This document shows, piece after piece, positions 31,622-44,378 of a stretch of DNA of 64,000 bases. Position 1 is the stretch's first letter. Each line of letters starts with the position of its first letter. The notes under the pieces were generated by a model. The model saw nothing but the letters and a program-made list of their open reading frames with translations, made no database searches and had not been told where the DNA came from. The stretch lies in contig CP051142.1 in the NCBI GenBank assembly GCA_001592805.2, positions 2,480,001 to 2,544,000 on the forward strand, in the 5' to 3' direction. Both the position numbers and the translations under genes were made by a program. This stretch comes from Peltaster fructicola. Taxonomy: Eukaryota > Ascomycota > Dothideomycetes.

Positions 31622-32149
31622 GATGGTAAGTGATAGACATCTTCTGCCAGCGTTCAAGGACAGAAATGTTGCGGCAGCTGCTGCTGCATAGTGAAAAGGA
31701 CCGTGTCCTCTTCTCTTTGTCTACGCCGCATAGTTGCAGCATGTAGAATCAAACCTTGACGCTTTGCGGCGTGTCGCAAGGGTGGTCTTTGCATGTGGAA
31801 AGCTAAGCACGTCTTCAAGTCGATAGCGAGGCGCTAGATGCTTGGCACAGATTCCTCTGCTGTATGCAAGGGCATCCGAGCGATCACAGGACAGCACATT
31901 TGTGTGAGCGAGCTGTGGTTTCTCGTTCTCCAGAAAGGGGTCTTCATGCTTTCGGGCTGATTCGTCGGAGGCATGCCTCGCACATGCTGGATTGTGGCAT
32001 AAGAGGTTGTGAAGCATCATCAGGCGCCGGGTGCCGATGACACAGCCACTCGTCACGGCATTGCTTGACGGCAGCAATAATGCTTTGATATGGCACATCT
32101 GATGCAGCTTCCAATAACACTGCACGCTTGCAAACATTGTTGACATCCC
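31622..32149. other. Divergent intergenic region
   Basis: Shared upstream DNA of the GT8 and muconate cyclase genes. The long minus-strand frame here has no family features and overlaps the next gene antisense. Confidence 0.5.
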
Positions 32150-33259
32150 ATGGCGAGTACAATGGACCACCACGTTCACCATCTGATGATTGGCACATGG
32201 ACACCTCCGGGAGCTATATTCACCGTCGAGTTCAACTCGAAAGACCTGAAATTGAAGCTCATCAAGCGAACAGAGATCCCCAAGGACGAGCCAATCTCCT
32301 GGATGGCCTTCTCTCACGATCGTAGGAACATCTACGGCGCTGGGATGAAGAAGTGGAACTCATTTTCCGTCGAATCTCCTACAAAAATCATCCATCAATC
32401 GTCCCGCCCACTTGCTGGACATTCCCGAGCAAACAATGCTGATACCAAGACCCGGGCAATATTTGTACTCCCAGAGCAACTACCACCTTATCATGTCATC
32501 GGCAATCCATTCTACGATTTCGCTGGCTATGGCAATGTCTTCGCGGTAGACAAAGCTGGAGCGTTGCAGCAAAATGTGCAGAACTTCGAGTACCAGGACA
32601 ATTCTGCTATTCATGGCATGGTCTTTGACCAGCAAGAGGAATATCTCTACTCAGCAGACATGTGGGCTAACAAGATCTGGACGCACAAGAAGAATCACTC
32701 TACTGCTTCCATAAGTCTTGTTGGTAGCATCGACGCACCTTCACCACACGATCATCCACGGTGGGTTGAACTTCATCCTTCTGGAACATATCTGTATGTC
32801 CTAATGGAGTCTGGCAATCGCCTTTGCGAATACGCGGTAGACTCGACGACACATCTGCCAAGTTGGACAGGAAAGTCTTATCCTCTGGTACCACCGGGCA
32901 TGTCTGATCTCTTCCCCAAGATGTACCGAAGCGATGTAGTCTTTCTTTCGTCCTCATCGAAGTACCTCTTTGCCACCGCGCGCTCCAACACGCCCAGCTT
33001 GACGGGCTACATTGCTGTCTTCAGTCTGGGTGCCACTGGCCAGATAGATAGACAAATCTGCCTCAATCCGACGCCGACCAGTGGTGGTCACAGCAATGCG
33101 GTTAGCCCTTGTCCGTGGACTGACGAATGGCTAGCTCTCTGTGATGACGAGCAAGGCTGGATTGAGGTATATCGTTGGCATGACGAGTTTCTGGGTCGTG
33201 TGGCGCACCTGGACATCAAAGAGCCTGGGTTTGGAATGAATGCGATATGGTACGATTGA
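32150..33259 (+). CDS. 3-carboxy-cis,cis-muconate cyclase (lactonizing enzyme)
   Basis: A single exon of 369 aa from the ATG at 32150 (MASTMDHHVHHLMIGTWTPP). The fungal seven-bladed beta-propeller CMLE signature is present: HHLMIGTWTPPGAIFTVEF, then DEPISWMAFSHDRRNIYGAG, AIHGMVFDQQEEYLYSADMW, then HPRWVELHPSGTYLYVLMES and GGHSNAVSPCPW. The enzyme converts 3-carboxymuconate to 3-carboxymuconolactone in the protocatechuate branch of the beta-ketoadipate pathway for lignin-derived aromatics. No other pathway gene is nearby. Many fungal paralogues are annotated this way without biochemical proof. Confidence 0.88.
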   Translation: MASTMDHHVHHLMIGTWTPPGAIFTVEFNSKDLKLKLIKRTEIPKDEPISWMAFSHDRRNIYGAGMKKWNSFSVESPTKIIHQSSRPLAGHSRANNADTKTRAIFVLPEQLPPYHVIGNPFYDFAGYGNVFAVDKAGALQQNVQNFEYQDNSAIHGMVFDQQEEYLYSADMWANKIWTHKKNHSTASISLVGSIDAPSPHDHPRWVELHPSGTYLYVLMESGNRLCEYAVDSTTHLPSWTGKSYPLVPPGMSDLFPKMYRSDVVFLSSSSKYLFATARSNTPSLTGYIAVFSLGATGQIDRQICLNPTPTSGGHSNAVSPCPWTDEWLALCDDEQGWIEVYRWHDEFLGRVAHLDIKEPGFGMNAIWYD

Positions 33260-33330
33260 TCATGATATGCTAGGAGTTACATCGTAGGCTATCCTAGACC
33301 TGCCAGGTCACATTATCATCTCTACCAAGA

Positions 33331-36324
33331 TCATTGAGTCTTGCTGATGGCTGCTACGCCAGTGACCTCAATCACGACGTTACCGATCGTTGAGAGTATC
33401 CAGATGACAATAAGACCAATACCGATCTTTCTCGTCATCATCCAATTGCTCCAAGGGACCAGTACCAGACATACAAGCAATGTGACCAGCAGTGACACTC
33501 CACTTACTAGTAATGTCTGGCCAACATCGAGGTGGTAAACCTTGATCTTGAAGCCTTTCTCCGGGTGCTTATGCTTGCGGCGGTCAGCTCCATTCAGAAT
33601 GGTGTACGTTCCCGAGAGGCCAATACCCAGCAGGATGTTGAGCATAGGTCCGCCGAAACATGCACTCAGTGCCATCACAGGGTATCCTAGATTGGCCACA
33701 GTCACATCGGCCACAAGATCGCTAACGCTGTTGCCAACGGCAAATATTGTCAACCCCATGATTGCGTTCGACCAATTGAGGATGATTGCGAGGGCCTTGA
33801 GGGTGCCGACCACCTGACTCGCCACTGTTGAGATCCATGCGATACTCACAGCAAATCCAGCCAGTGAGAGAATCCATCTGTATTGGCGAGGACGATATGA
33901 TGGTGTTGTGGTGAGCAGAACCGGCACGAGTAGGATAGTTGATATCAGTAGTGATACCAGGCTAGGCCGTAACAACCATTGTGCCGGTAAAGCTTCTGGG
34001 GACTGGATGAAGACGGCCAGAACGATCGTTAGCGGTGCAGTATATAGCTGAATGAGCATCAACCATCGTGGCCAATCTTCAAGCAGCGCTGACTGTTGGT
34101 CGAGTGTCAGATGTTCTTCTCGCCCTTCTGGTGACGCCAATCTATCTTCGTCTTGTAACGGTGCGTTGACAGCTCTATCTAGGTGTTGCTGTTCCATGGC
34201 CGTTAAGATAGACGCAGTGCCAGCAGGTTCTTGCACTGACAAAGTAGCGCTGGTTGTAGGTCGCTCGTCGTCCGGGAAATATGACTTCGTGTTCTCCACG
34301 TGAGAACTGTTCGGCCCATCGTCGACTACGTTGTCACTTTCCACCACAGGCAACGTGATTGTCAGCAAGAAGACGCTGGGTGCGGCGATCAGTCCGAGAG
34401 ACTTTGCCCACAGATTCTTGCTCTGCCAGTCAGTTATAGTGGGAAACAGTACGCAAGCTATTGCCTCGGGCGGTGGAAGGTACCGGTATGGCCATAGTGA
34501 CCACTGTCTAGGTCTCGCAGGTGTCTCATCCAGGTCGTAGGCCTGCGGTACAACTGAGGGCCCTGGAGATACGGGCACCACAGGAGGCGGGAGTGTAAGA
34601 TTGTCCAGAGGCGGCAGTGACTCTTCTGCCAGCTCATCTCGATACGCAGGAAAAGGAGAAGTCTGCGCGCGAGAAGCTCTTGTCGATGATCGTGAGCGAG
34701 GTGGAGTAGGGAGTAAGATGTGCAGCTGACCGCGAGGAGAGCCTCTCGGTGAGAGGTTGGGACTGTTCAATCTGTTCAGCAGCTTCCTGTGCGTAAGAAG
34801 GTTCTCCGATCTTGAGGGCTGAGGTGGCATTCTGGACACCGTGGACTCTAGATTTGAGGCGACATCCTCGGTTGGTGAGTGTTGAGGAGATGAACGTGAG
34901 ATTTCAATCGTGGGTGCACGAAATCTCACATGAGTTGTGGTATGCTCACGACCCTGCCCTCGTCTCTGTAGGTCTTCGTCTAGCGGGCGACCACGAGCTT
35001 CTACTGCCGTCCGTGGCTTATCGTGCTGTGGGCTGCCATGGGGCACATCAACACGCAAAGCAGGTCTGACTATTGCAGGAGATCCTTGGTTGATAGAGCT
35101 TCGTCGATCCCTGGGCTGACGGTCAGGTATATCATATGCTTTCAAATTCGGATCGTCCGAGTATCTCCTCGTGTTGAGCGGTACAGTATGCATGTTCCTC
35201 GACTTCTGCAGTGTCTTAAGCACAGCTTGGAATTCGAGGGCACCGACAAGCGATGGGCGAACTGGAGCTATCGTCGTACTTCGTGAGCGAGTGACTGGTC
35301 TGGACAAGCGCATATTCGTGTTCAGCTCACTCATCCAGCGGTCCCTCTCTTCGTCACTATAATCACCATCATCCTCTGTTACACTGCGCTCGAGCGCGGT
35401 GAAATCATCATTTGAAGGCGCACGTAGTGTCGCTGGACGAGATCCGCCGACTTCTGGATCGTCAGAGTATGGCTGGTGGTCTGCGAGACCATCAAGCGGC
35501 GTGTAGTGTCCACGAGCGGCACTCTCGGTGTCATCTCTGCGTTTTCGTCGTGCTTCTATCCAGTGCCAGAAGAGGACGAAGCAGACGTAAAAGACATAGT
35601 AGCCAATCATGGCGAGACACTCCCACAAGTGCAGCTTGCCGTCAGATAAGATGACCATGGTGAAGGCCGCTGCGACTGCGAAGAAGGACACATCTCGCAC
35701 GAAGCTCTTCTTGGAAACCTTGAACGGTCGGATGATGGCCATGCTGCCTGCAACGACCGCAGTGATAAAGCAAGCTGCTCCCATCAACTCGCCGACAGCG
35801 AGGTCACCCGTGTTCGTGCTCATTGCTGCAAAGGTTGAGAAGACATCAGGGCTACCGTTACCAAACGCCAGAAGAGTGACGCCAGCCATCGACTCGCTCA
35901 TCCCTAGAATCTTCGCCATTGTACTAAGGTCAACGCAGAAGAAGTCGCTCGAGGCTATGCCGATAGTGCTGAAGAGCAAACCTAGCCATGCTGCTAATAG
36001 GAGAAATGCCAATGGTTTGACGCTCGAGAGCTGGCAGTAGTACAGATCGAGATACTCTGTGAAGCCTGCTTCGTCCAGGGGACAGTGTTTCTTGATGAAG
36101 TGGCATTGATCGGCTGCTCGGTGGACATCTCGACATGTGTCTTCTCCTTCATCCAATATGCCTAGATCGCGATGCGCCAGCAGACGGTCTCGGGGAGTGC
36201 CCACCACTCGAAAGTGCAAGCATATCGCGAGGAGGACACCCACGCCTAGGACGAGGAGGAACTTGCCGGCGGCGCGATTCGAAACTCTTACAACTTGTCG
36301 GCGGGTCTTGTAATTGCGAGGCAT
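33331..36324 (-). CDS. Sodium/calcium exchanger-type cation antiporter
   Basis: A single exon of 997 aa. Two Na_Ca_ex domains frame a long loop. The first (about residues 100-260) has MAGVTLLAFGNGSPDVFSTF, the alpha-1 repeat with its ion-binding G-N-G-S-P-D. The second (about 790-995) has NWSNAIMGLTIFAVGNSVSD, the alpha-2 repeat, then MALSACFGGPMLNILLGIGL. The N-terminal segment carries a signal-anchor-like helix and the DTCRDVHRAADQCHFIKKHC cysteine region typical of the NCLX/CCX-type branch. The loop of some 400 residues is Ser/Pro/Arg-rich and probably regulatory. It resembles the yeast YDL206W group. Location (vacuole, mitochondrion or plasma membrane) and ion are not shown by sequence. 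Confidence 0.9.
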   Translation of the reverse strand: MPRNYKTRRQVVRVSNRAAGKFLLVLGVGVLLAICLHFRVVGTPRDRLLAHRDLGILDEGEDTCRDVHRAADQCHFIKKHCPLDEAGFTEYLDLYYCQLSSVKPLAFLLLAAWLGLLFSTIGIASSDFFCVDLSTMAKILGMSESMAGVTLLAFGNGSPDVFSTFAAMSTNTGDLAVGELMGAACFITAVVAGSMAIIRPFKVSKKSFVRDVSFFAVAAAFTMVILSDGKLHLWECLAMIGYYVFYVCFVLFWHWIEARRKRRDDTESAARGHYTPLDGLADHQPYSDDPEVGGSRPATLRAPSNDDFTALERSVTEDDGDYSDEERDRWMSELNTNMRLSRPVTRSRSTTIAPVRPSLVGALEFQAVLKTLQKSRNMHTVPLNTRRYSDDPNLKAYDIPDRQPRDRRSSINQGSPAIVRPALRVDVPHGSPQHDKPRTAVEARGRPLDEDLQRRGQGREHTTTHVRFRAPTIEISRSSPQHSPTEDVASNLESTVSRMPPQPSRSENLLTHRKLLNRLNSPNLSPRGSPRGQLHILLPTPPRSRSSTRASRAQTSPFPAYRDELAEESLPPLDNLTLPPPVVPVSPGPSVVPQAYDLDETPARPRQWSLWPYRYLPPPEAIACVLFPTITDWQSKNLWAKSLGLIAAPSVFLLTITLPVVESDNVVDDGPNSSHVENTKSYFPDDERPTTSATLSVQEPAGTASILTAMEQQHLDRAVNAPLQDEDRLASPEGREEHLTLDQQSALLEDWPRWLMLIQLYTAPLTIVLAVFIQSPEALPAQWLLRPSLVSLLISTILLVPVLLTTTPSYRPRQYRWILSLAGFAVSIAWISTVASQVVGTLKALAIILNWSNAIMGLTIFAVGNSVSDLVADVTVANLGYPVMALSACFGGPMLNILLGIGLSGTYTILNGADRRKHKHPEKGFKIKVYHLDVGQTLLVSGVSLLVTLLVCLVLVPWSNWMMTRKIGIGLIVIWILSTIGNVVIEVTGVAAISKTQ

Positions 36325-36853
36325 CGTATTGCATGACTCTGCGGCGAGAAGGCGTCACCGTGTTCTTGCGTACATCATCTTTAGATGGAATGTCCGTCTA
36401 TCGATAGGTATGGGTTAGAGGATACTTCAGACTGCCAAGCAACCCGTGTCGGTCATTGTAGGTTCTTCCAAGAGATTGCCACGACAGATGACGCACCAAG
36501 TGCGGCTTGGGGTGGTGCAGTCATCAACGATCAATTGTAAGCCCTCCGAGATACCACGCGGCATACGTTATCATTGCAATGAACCAGGTACAATAGCTGT
36601 TGTTTGTGAGCATGTACCGCCTTGCGGCAGGGCCAGAAATACCACATCACGTTGCTTGTATGCATAATGGTGGCAGAACTGCAGCATGATAGCCTGAGGC
36701 AGCAACGCGGAAGCTGGCGCGTCTCCGCTGTGTTTACTCTCGATTGTCAACAAATGCAACGAGGGCGAGCATTCGCACGACATCGACCTGAGTGCTGTCA
36801 CCGTCTGTACAGACATCATCGCACTTTACTGTCTTGAAGTCACACCAACAGTG
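36325..36853. other. Divergent intergenic region
   Basis: Shared upstream DNA of the exchanger and BRN1 genes. No gene is seen. Confidence 0.5.
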
Positions 36854-39669
36854 ATGCCACGCGTACGCCAAAATGGCGATCCGGTCCTTCCTTCGCCCAT
36901 GGAGGCTGTCTACCTCATTGATGACAAGGAGGAAAAGGCCGCACGTCTACAGTCACGACAAGCACTGCACATGCGACATATGGATGAACTCAGAGCAGCA
37001 GCATCGCCGACTAAGAAGCGACGATCGTACGTGAACAACATTCTGGACACACCTGCTGCGGACGACCCATATGGCACACCAACGAAACGCGTACCCATCC
37101 TGGCAAATTTTGAAGAGTGGATGAAGTTGGCCACAGACAACAAGATCAACGCTGCGAACAGCTGGAACTTCGCCCTTATCGACTACTTCTATGATATGAG
37201 CTTGCTGAAAGAAGGTGATGGTGTCAACTTCCAAAAAGCGAGCTGTACGCTTGATGGCTGTGTCAAGATCTACACAAGTCGAGTCGACAGCGTAGCTACC
37301 GAGACGGGCAAATTGCTCAGCGGTCTAGCCGACAGCGGCAATAAGAAGAGAAGAGGCGATGTTGAGGACGCCGAAGACGCCGAGGATGGTGAAGACGGAG
37401 AGGATGGCGACGAGGCAAGCAATAACAAGAAGAAGAAAAGCGAGCCAAGCGCTCTGCTGAAGCGACACTTGTCAACAGCTTCGACCAGCTGCGACTGAAA
37501 AAGATGGAGCTCGAGTTCTCCGTGGATCCACTGTTCAAGAAAGCTTCGGCAGACTTCGATGAAGGAGGAGCAAAAGGTCTTCTCCTGAACCATCTCTCGA
37601 TCGACACTACCGGACGTATTGTGTTCGATAGCAGCGACGACGTTGAGGACGAGGACGGTGCTGAACCTAGAAGAGACAGCATGGAACCGGCCGGCGATGA
37701 GGATGTGACTGTACAAAAGACCACAACAGATGATGATGAACCTGTCGACATCGCTGCACTTGCTTCGCGATTCTTTCCAGACCTCACGACCCTCGACGTG
37801 CAAGATCTCTGCCCATCACTCAAGACGTTCGAGCTCGGCTCTGGGGACACTTCCCTTGACCTGCCCTTCCTCAAGGCGCCTGAGAACTGGCGAGATGATC
37901 ACCTGGAAGTGAACAAGCAAGACACTTCCGAGCCGCACGACATGCTCCCAGATTTTGGAGACGATGAAGATGCTGAGCCAGGTGGCTGGGACATGCCTGA
38001 TGTTGGCTTCGGTGAAGGAGGAGAAGCATGGGCGAGGGATGCTGCAGTACAGCCTCAACTTCGCACACACGACTTGTTTGCGCCCAGCGACGCGCCTGAC
38101 CATGCAGAAGTTGGTACCTTTGACGTCGATGCAACTGTCTTTGGTGTCAGCTTGCAGCGAGATGGTCAGAACGATCACGAAAACATCCTCAACTACTTCG
38201 ACACCGCTATGCACAAGAACTGGGCTGGACCAGAGCACTGGAAGATCGCCCGCATCAAGGATACTCAACGAATCAATCCAGCTGACAAACCGAAAGTCAA
38301 AAAAGAGAAAGAGTCCTTCGAGATCGACTTTGCCGCACCGATGAGCGCTGAGATGGCGTCTGCATTGTACACCAATGCCAGCAGCAATTCGATCATCAGT
38401 CTTCCCAAGAAGGAGTGGAAGAGCAAGAGTCGCAACCTATTACCAGATGATAAGCACTTCAACTCGAAAGACCTTCTCAAGCTCTTCCTCAAGCCGAAGG
38501 CCACGATCAGCGCGCGTAAGAGCGGGCAGACGACTGAGCAACAGAGCTTGACGGCGAGCGGTGATGTGAATGCAGCATATTGGGCTACCACGGATGGTCA
38601 TCGCCTCGATGGTCATGAAGATGCACTACACGGCGATTATGATGCGAACTTCTTCGCAGACGACAACCTTCCCATGGCGGGAGCAGATCTGGATGACGAC
38701 GATGAGATATTTGCGGATGCCATGGAGATGTTCTCGCCGGATGCTGACGGCATGGACCTAGGACCCGCAGGACCAGGCATTGATGGCGTCGCAGAAGGTG
38801 TCTCGGCCATCGAAGGCGCCTTTGGAGCACAACTTATCACCCAGAGTCGAAGGATACGACCAGAGTATGTGCAGTATGCTCGAGTCGCCAAGAAGGTGGA
38901 TGTGCGAAGGTTGAAGGAGGAGATCTGGCAAGGCACAGGCTTCACATCCGGTAATGTCCCACTATCCGCTGTCAGTACTGATATTTGTGTAGGACATCTC
39001 TGGTGGTTGAGCGTCTTTACCTACGATATGCTGTGCGAGCTGCACTCCCGCGACGAGTAAGTACATGTACCCTGCCACGACCACTCCTTGCACATTCGGC
39101 CATAGACTGTTGAGAACTAGCCATCCCGTCCGCTCTGGCATATATAAGCAACAGATCGACCAGTCAGTACTATAGTGGGTGACCATATGGGAATCCTGGT
39201 TGCTGAATGTTTTGTACTTTTGCGCTCACAACTCCCTTTTGCGCTCTGCTTATAGCCTTGCTAACTCTTTTGCAGTGTTCTATCGTCTCGATGCTGTGCC
39301 GCTGTCGCTATGACAAGACGCAATCAACCAACGGCGGTGTCCTACCAAATTGACGTCTAATGCAGCAGCACTACATGTCAAATGCTAACATCAGTGATAA
39401 CAGAAACAGAAATGCATGCTCAGAGCAAGGTACATGTACCGATATCCTCAACGGACGACAATAGCAGCTTGAAATTCACCGATATCATGAACAACCTGCG
39501 CCACGTCTACCCGAAGCAACAACTTGCAGATATCAGCACATCCTATGGATTTATCTGCCTTCTCCATCTGGCGAACGAGAAAGGATTGATCGTTGAGAAC
39601 GTGGACGGATGGGAGGACCTAAAGGTCAGAAAAGATCCTTCCATCCTCGAGCACGAACTGGAGATATGA
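36854..39669 (+). CDS. BRN1: Condensin complex subunit Brn1 (Cnd2, kleisin, Barren family)
   Basis: The N-terminal part starts at the ATG at 36854 (MPRVRQNGDPVLPSPMEAVY) and has KRVPILANFEEWMKLATDNK. The frame then changes in an acidic/lysine-rich stretch and continues as LKKMELEFSVDPLFKKASAD, a block nearly invariant in the family. The C-terminal exon (39404-39669) has SLKFTDIMNNLRHVYPKQQL and ISTSYGFICLLHLANEKGL, the winged-helix end that binds Smc. The frame change fits one missing A in the A4 run at 37436-37439 (it would read KKKKKRAKRSAEATL). A 41-bp intron 37389-37429 is in phase but lacks a branch site. An intron of about 453 bp (38951-39403) precedes the last exon. Total is about 773 aa. 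Brn1 bridges Smc2/Smc4 in mitotic chromosome condensation. Confidence 0.88.
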
Positions 39670-40034
39670 TTGGAACGTGTCTGTCGTTGACTGGTGGTTT
39701 CTGCATGGCGACGGCGCATCCTCCTCTTGCATCAATCTGTCCGAAGCGTATACTATGAACAGCGACCTGCGTCGTCTCTATTCCGCGGGTGTATAACAGC
39801 CTGTGTCGCCCTGCTCTTACGCTCGCCATGTGCTCCACGCTGCCATTGGCATGAGATTGTTGACCCTACATCCCAGCAGCGGCTGATTCTTGCTCATTCT
39901 GCAGGAGGGTACCTTTTGCATTGTGTCGTGGTGATGTGCGGTTTCGTCCATGAGTTTGCCGCTATGTGGTCGGTCTGTTTGTGCATGGCAGAGCGAATGT
40001 GAGCTCCGCATCGAAGATAGCAGTCGTCCCATCA
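39670..40034. other. Convergent intergenic region
   Basis: Between the ends of BRN1 and the 105-aa gene. No gene-like sequence is seen. Confidence 0.5.
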
Positions 40035-40458
40035 TCACCTCGAATCGGCCTTACTCTTGACAAGATCCTTGACCTCTTGCTGTAATGTTCTGATCTCTGC
40101 TATGCTGGTGTCAGCACGAGCTTCTGAGCACACGACGGCAGCTTGCTCATCTCACCCAGCTTCTCATCTTTCGTTTCTAAGCTCTCGAGCTTTAGCCATC
40201 CCCAGTAAAGCAGCTGATATGTCGTGATGGCAAATATAACGGCTTTGAGCACCGGGAATCCTTGCGAGCGATAGAACTCTCTCTGTAGAGCTGTCAGTAC
40301 GACGCTGGCTGAGCTTATGACAACCTGCATACGTGTCGGTTGACTTGAGGGTCTTTCGGAGCGTTGGGTGCTTGGTAGCTGGCTTGTGTGCGTGTCTGAC
40401 ACCCTATGGACAAGAGGCGCTGAGCGCGTGCTCTTGAGGCTCGTGATAGTGTATGCAT
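40035..40458 (-). CDS. Small mitochondrial-type membrane protein, three exons, 105 aa
   Basis: Exons 40458-40333, 40282-40156 and 40099-40035 are separated by introns of 50 bp (GTATGC...TACTGAC...TACAG) and 56 bp (GTGAGA...GCTGAC...CATAG). All phases fit and give 105 aa. The N-terminus, MHTLSRASRARAQRLLSIGC, is an Arg/Ser-rich, acid-free mitochondrial presequence. The middle reads REFYRSQGFPVLKAVIFAIT then TYQLLYWGWLKLESLETKDE, one membrane helix followed by a coiled coil that ends LQQEVKDLVKSKADSR. This plan is like fungal Ina17, an inner-membrane factor for ATP synthase assembly. I hold that identity as tentative, while the gene structure is strong. Confidence 0.75.
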
Positions 40459-40800
40459 TGTACGATGCGCGGCAAAGGGTCGTATGTATAGGCAGTAGTG
40501 GGTAGACCAATGCAGTAGATCAGCGAAGGCGATGAGATAGAAGACGAGTTTGGGTGTGTTTGTTCTGTCGAACCTGGTTATGAGCCCAAGCGGGAAGCGT
40601 GCTTCGAAGAACGACAGCACTATACAAAATCGATGCCGATACAGAGTTATACCACGGCTTGATGGGCGATGCTGTATCACAACACATCTTGACTCTCGAC
40701 GATGGGAATCTCATGGACTTCTCGATACATGGCTTAGTTCTTGAGCTATGTGTGCCCAATTTTACCGTGCAAATTTGTGGATGCCATGCCAATAACAAGC
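40459..40800. other. Intergenic region
   Basis: It carries the 3' side of enolase and the promoter of the 105-aa gene, both on the minus strand. The open frames are chance. Confidence 0.5.
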
Positions 40801-42362
<1,562 letters not shown>

Positions 42363-43034
42363 AGGTTGCTGGTGAAGATACGCTGGGAGTGGAAACCAGA
42401 GTATGGACGAGAGAGAAGTTATGTATGTCAGAGAATGAGTCTCTCTGGACGAAAATATTGAGTAGCAAAGTACCTCATTTGTTGTCAGTGGGGCAGTGGT
42501 CTGTGGAGGGGCTCGTGAAGCCTCAAAAGTCCTTCATCTCTCTGGTTGCCATGCTGCTCTTACTCGGAAGCTTTCGGACTACCGCTATATAGCCATCGAG
42601 TCCACAGTTATTTGACTTCCTGTCGGCGCGCTCGAGATGGACGACGGTGTGATCGGAGGAGCAAGGAGATCCATAGCCATACAGGCTATGCGAGTGGGAT
42701 CTCTGCCGTTCATTGTGCTTCCGGCTTCATACGATTATATCTGTGGATAAGCCCTGACTGATGCGTGCTCGATGGAGCTGGGACATCATTTGCGTTGACA
42801 GCATGCCTCTGATTTCATCAATAGCTGTTGATGCTGGTGCACGAGACATGCATGACTAAGCAATGATGCGGCTCCGCCTGCCTAACTACGTAGAACATAT
42901 ACCCATCAATCACAACGTCAAACACATCTACGCCACATCTTTGTACTCACGCGCAGCAGACCGTTCCCATAACGAAAGCTTTCCATTGCGACAGAGCACC
43001 TCCAAGCATCTGATCAGTCTGAACAAGAGCGAGT
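42363..43034. other. Enolase / RPT4 divergent promoter region
   Basis: No gene seen. It should contain both core promoters. Confidence 0.5.
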
Positions 43035-44310
43035 ATGAGCAGCGACCCTGAGCGAGAGCACGCGCTTGAAGAGTACAAGAAAGCACTATTAGAATCGCGA
43101 GAATGGGAGGCAAAGCTCAAGGCATTAAGAATGGACATCAAAGGACTTCAGCGGGATTTCGAGGTATCAGAGGATAACATCAAAGCACTGCAAAGTGTTG
43201 GACAAATCATCGGAGAAGTGCTCAAGCAGCTTGATGAGGAGAGATGTATGTCGTACTCCAGTATGCAACTCACGACTGCGAGCTGACAGAAGGCGTAGTC
43301 ATCGTCAAGGCATCTTCAGGTCCCAGATATGTCGTTGGATGTCGCAGCAAAGTCGACAAGGTGAAGCTGAAACAAGGCACACGAGTCGCACTCGATATGA
43401 CAACACTCACCATCATGCGTATGTTACCCCGAGAAGTCGACCCACTGGTGTACAACATGTCACTCGAAGATCCAGGACAAGTGTCGTTCGCAGGTATTGG
43501 AGGTCTGAATGATCAGATTCGAGAGTTAAGAGAAGTCATCGAACTGCCTTTGAAGAATCCAGAACTATTCATGCGAGTGGGCATAAAACCACCCAAAGGT
43601 GTGCTGCTGTACGGTCCACCGGGTACGGGTAAGACACTTCTAGCACGAGCGGTGGCCAGTTCGTTGGAGACCAACTTCCTGAAAGGTAATTTATCCCACT
43701 CCTATCGTTGTGTATATGGCTAACAATAACAGTGGTTTCTTCTGCCATCGTCGACAAGTATATTGGAGAGTCTGCACGACTGATCAGAGAGATGTTCGGC
43801 TACGCCAAAGAGCATGAGCCATGCATCATCTTCATGGACGAGATCGACGCGATCGGTGGACGCCGATTCTCCGAGGGCACATCGGCAGATCGCGAGATCC
43901 AGCGAACACTAATGGAGCTTCTCAATCAACTCGACGGCTTCGACTACCTTGGCAAGACGAAAATCATCATGGCGACGAATCGACCTGACACACTCGATCC
44001 TGCTTTGCTGCGAGCTGGAAGACTGGACCGCAAGATCGAGATCGGTCTGCCCAACGAAGCAGGTCGACTCGAAGTGCTCAAGATTCATGCTTCCGGTGTG
44101 CAAAAGGAGGGAGAGATCGACTTCGAGAGTGTGGTCAAGATGTCTGATGGACTAAACGGAGCTGATCTTCGAAACGTTGTTACAGAGGCTGGACTCTTCG
44201 CGATCAAAGACTACAGGGACGCTATCAACCAGGATGACTTCAACAAGGCGGTACGGAAGGTGGCAGAGTCGAAGAAGCTCGAAGGCAAGCTGGAATACCA
44301 GAAGCTGTAG
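43035..44310 (+). CDS. RPT4: 26S proteasome regulatory ATPase Rpt4
   Basis: Three exons, 43035-43245, 43299-43685 and 43733-44310, give 391 aa. The introns are 53 bp (GTATGT...GCTGAC...GCGTAG) and 47 bp (GTAATT...TAACAG). The N-terminal coiled coil starts [20 protein letters not shown]. The OB-domain strand [20 protein letters not shown] follows. The AAA module has Walker A GPPGTGKT, Walker [12 protein letters not shown], the second region of homology [20 protein letters not shown], and [20 protein letters not shown]. Its closest type is Rpt4/Sug2 (PSMC6) rather than the other Rpt paralogues. It unfolds substrates at the base of the 19S particle, in nucleus and cytosol. Confidence 0.96.
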
Positions 44311-44378
44311 TTCGCAGTTGTACTGCAACGCTTGTACAATACATTAAGTCGTGTATAACCAGCGTCGACGTATAATGC

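Noticed and set aside
31721-32317. 198-codon minus-strand frame
   Set aside because: It is antisense to the start of the muconate cyclase gene and lacks family similarity.
39120-39160. TATATAA-like sequence as a promoter inside BRN1
   Set aside because: It lies within an intron, and nothing downstream looks like a separate gene.
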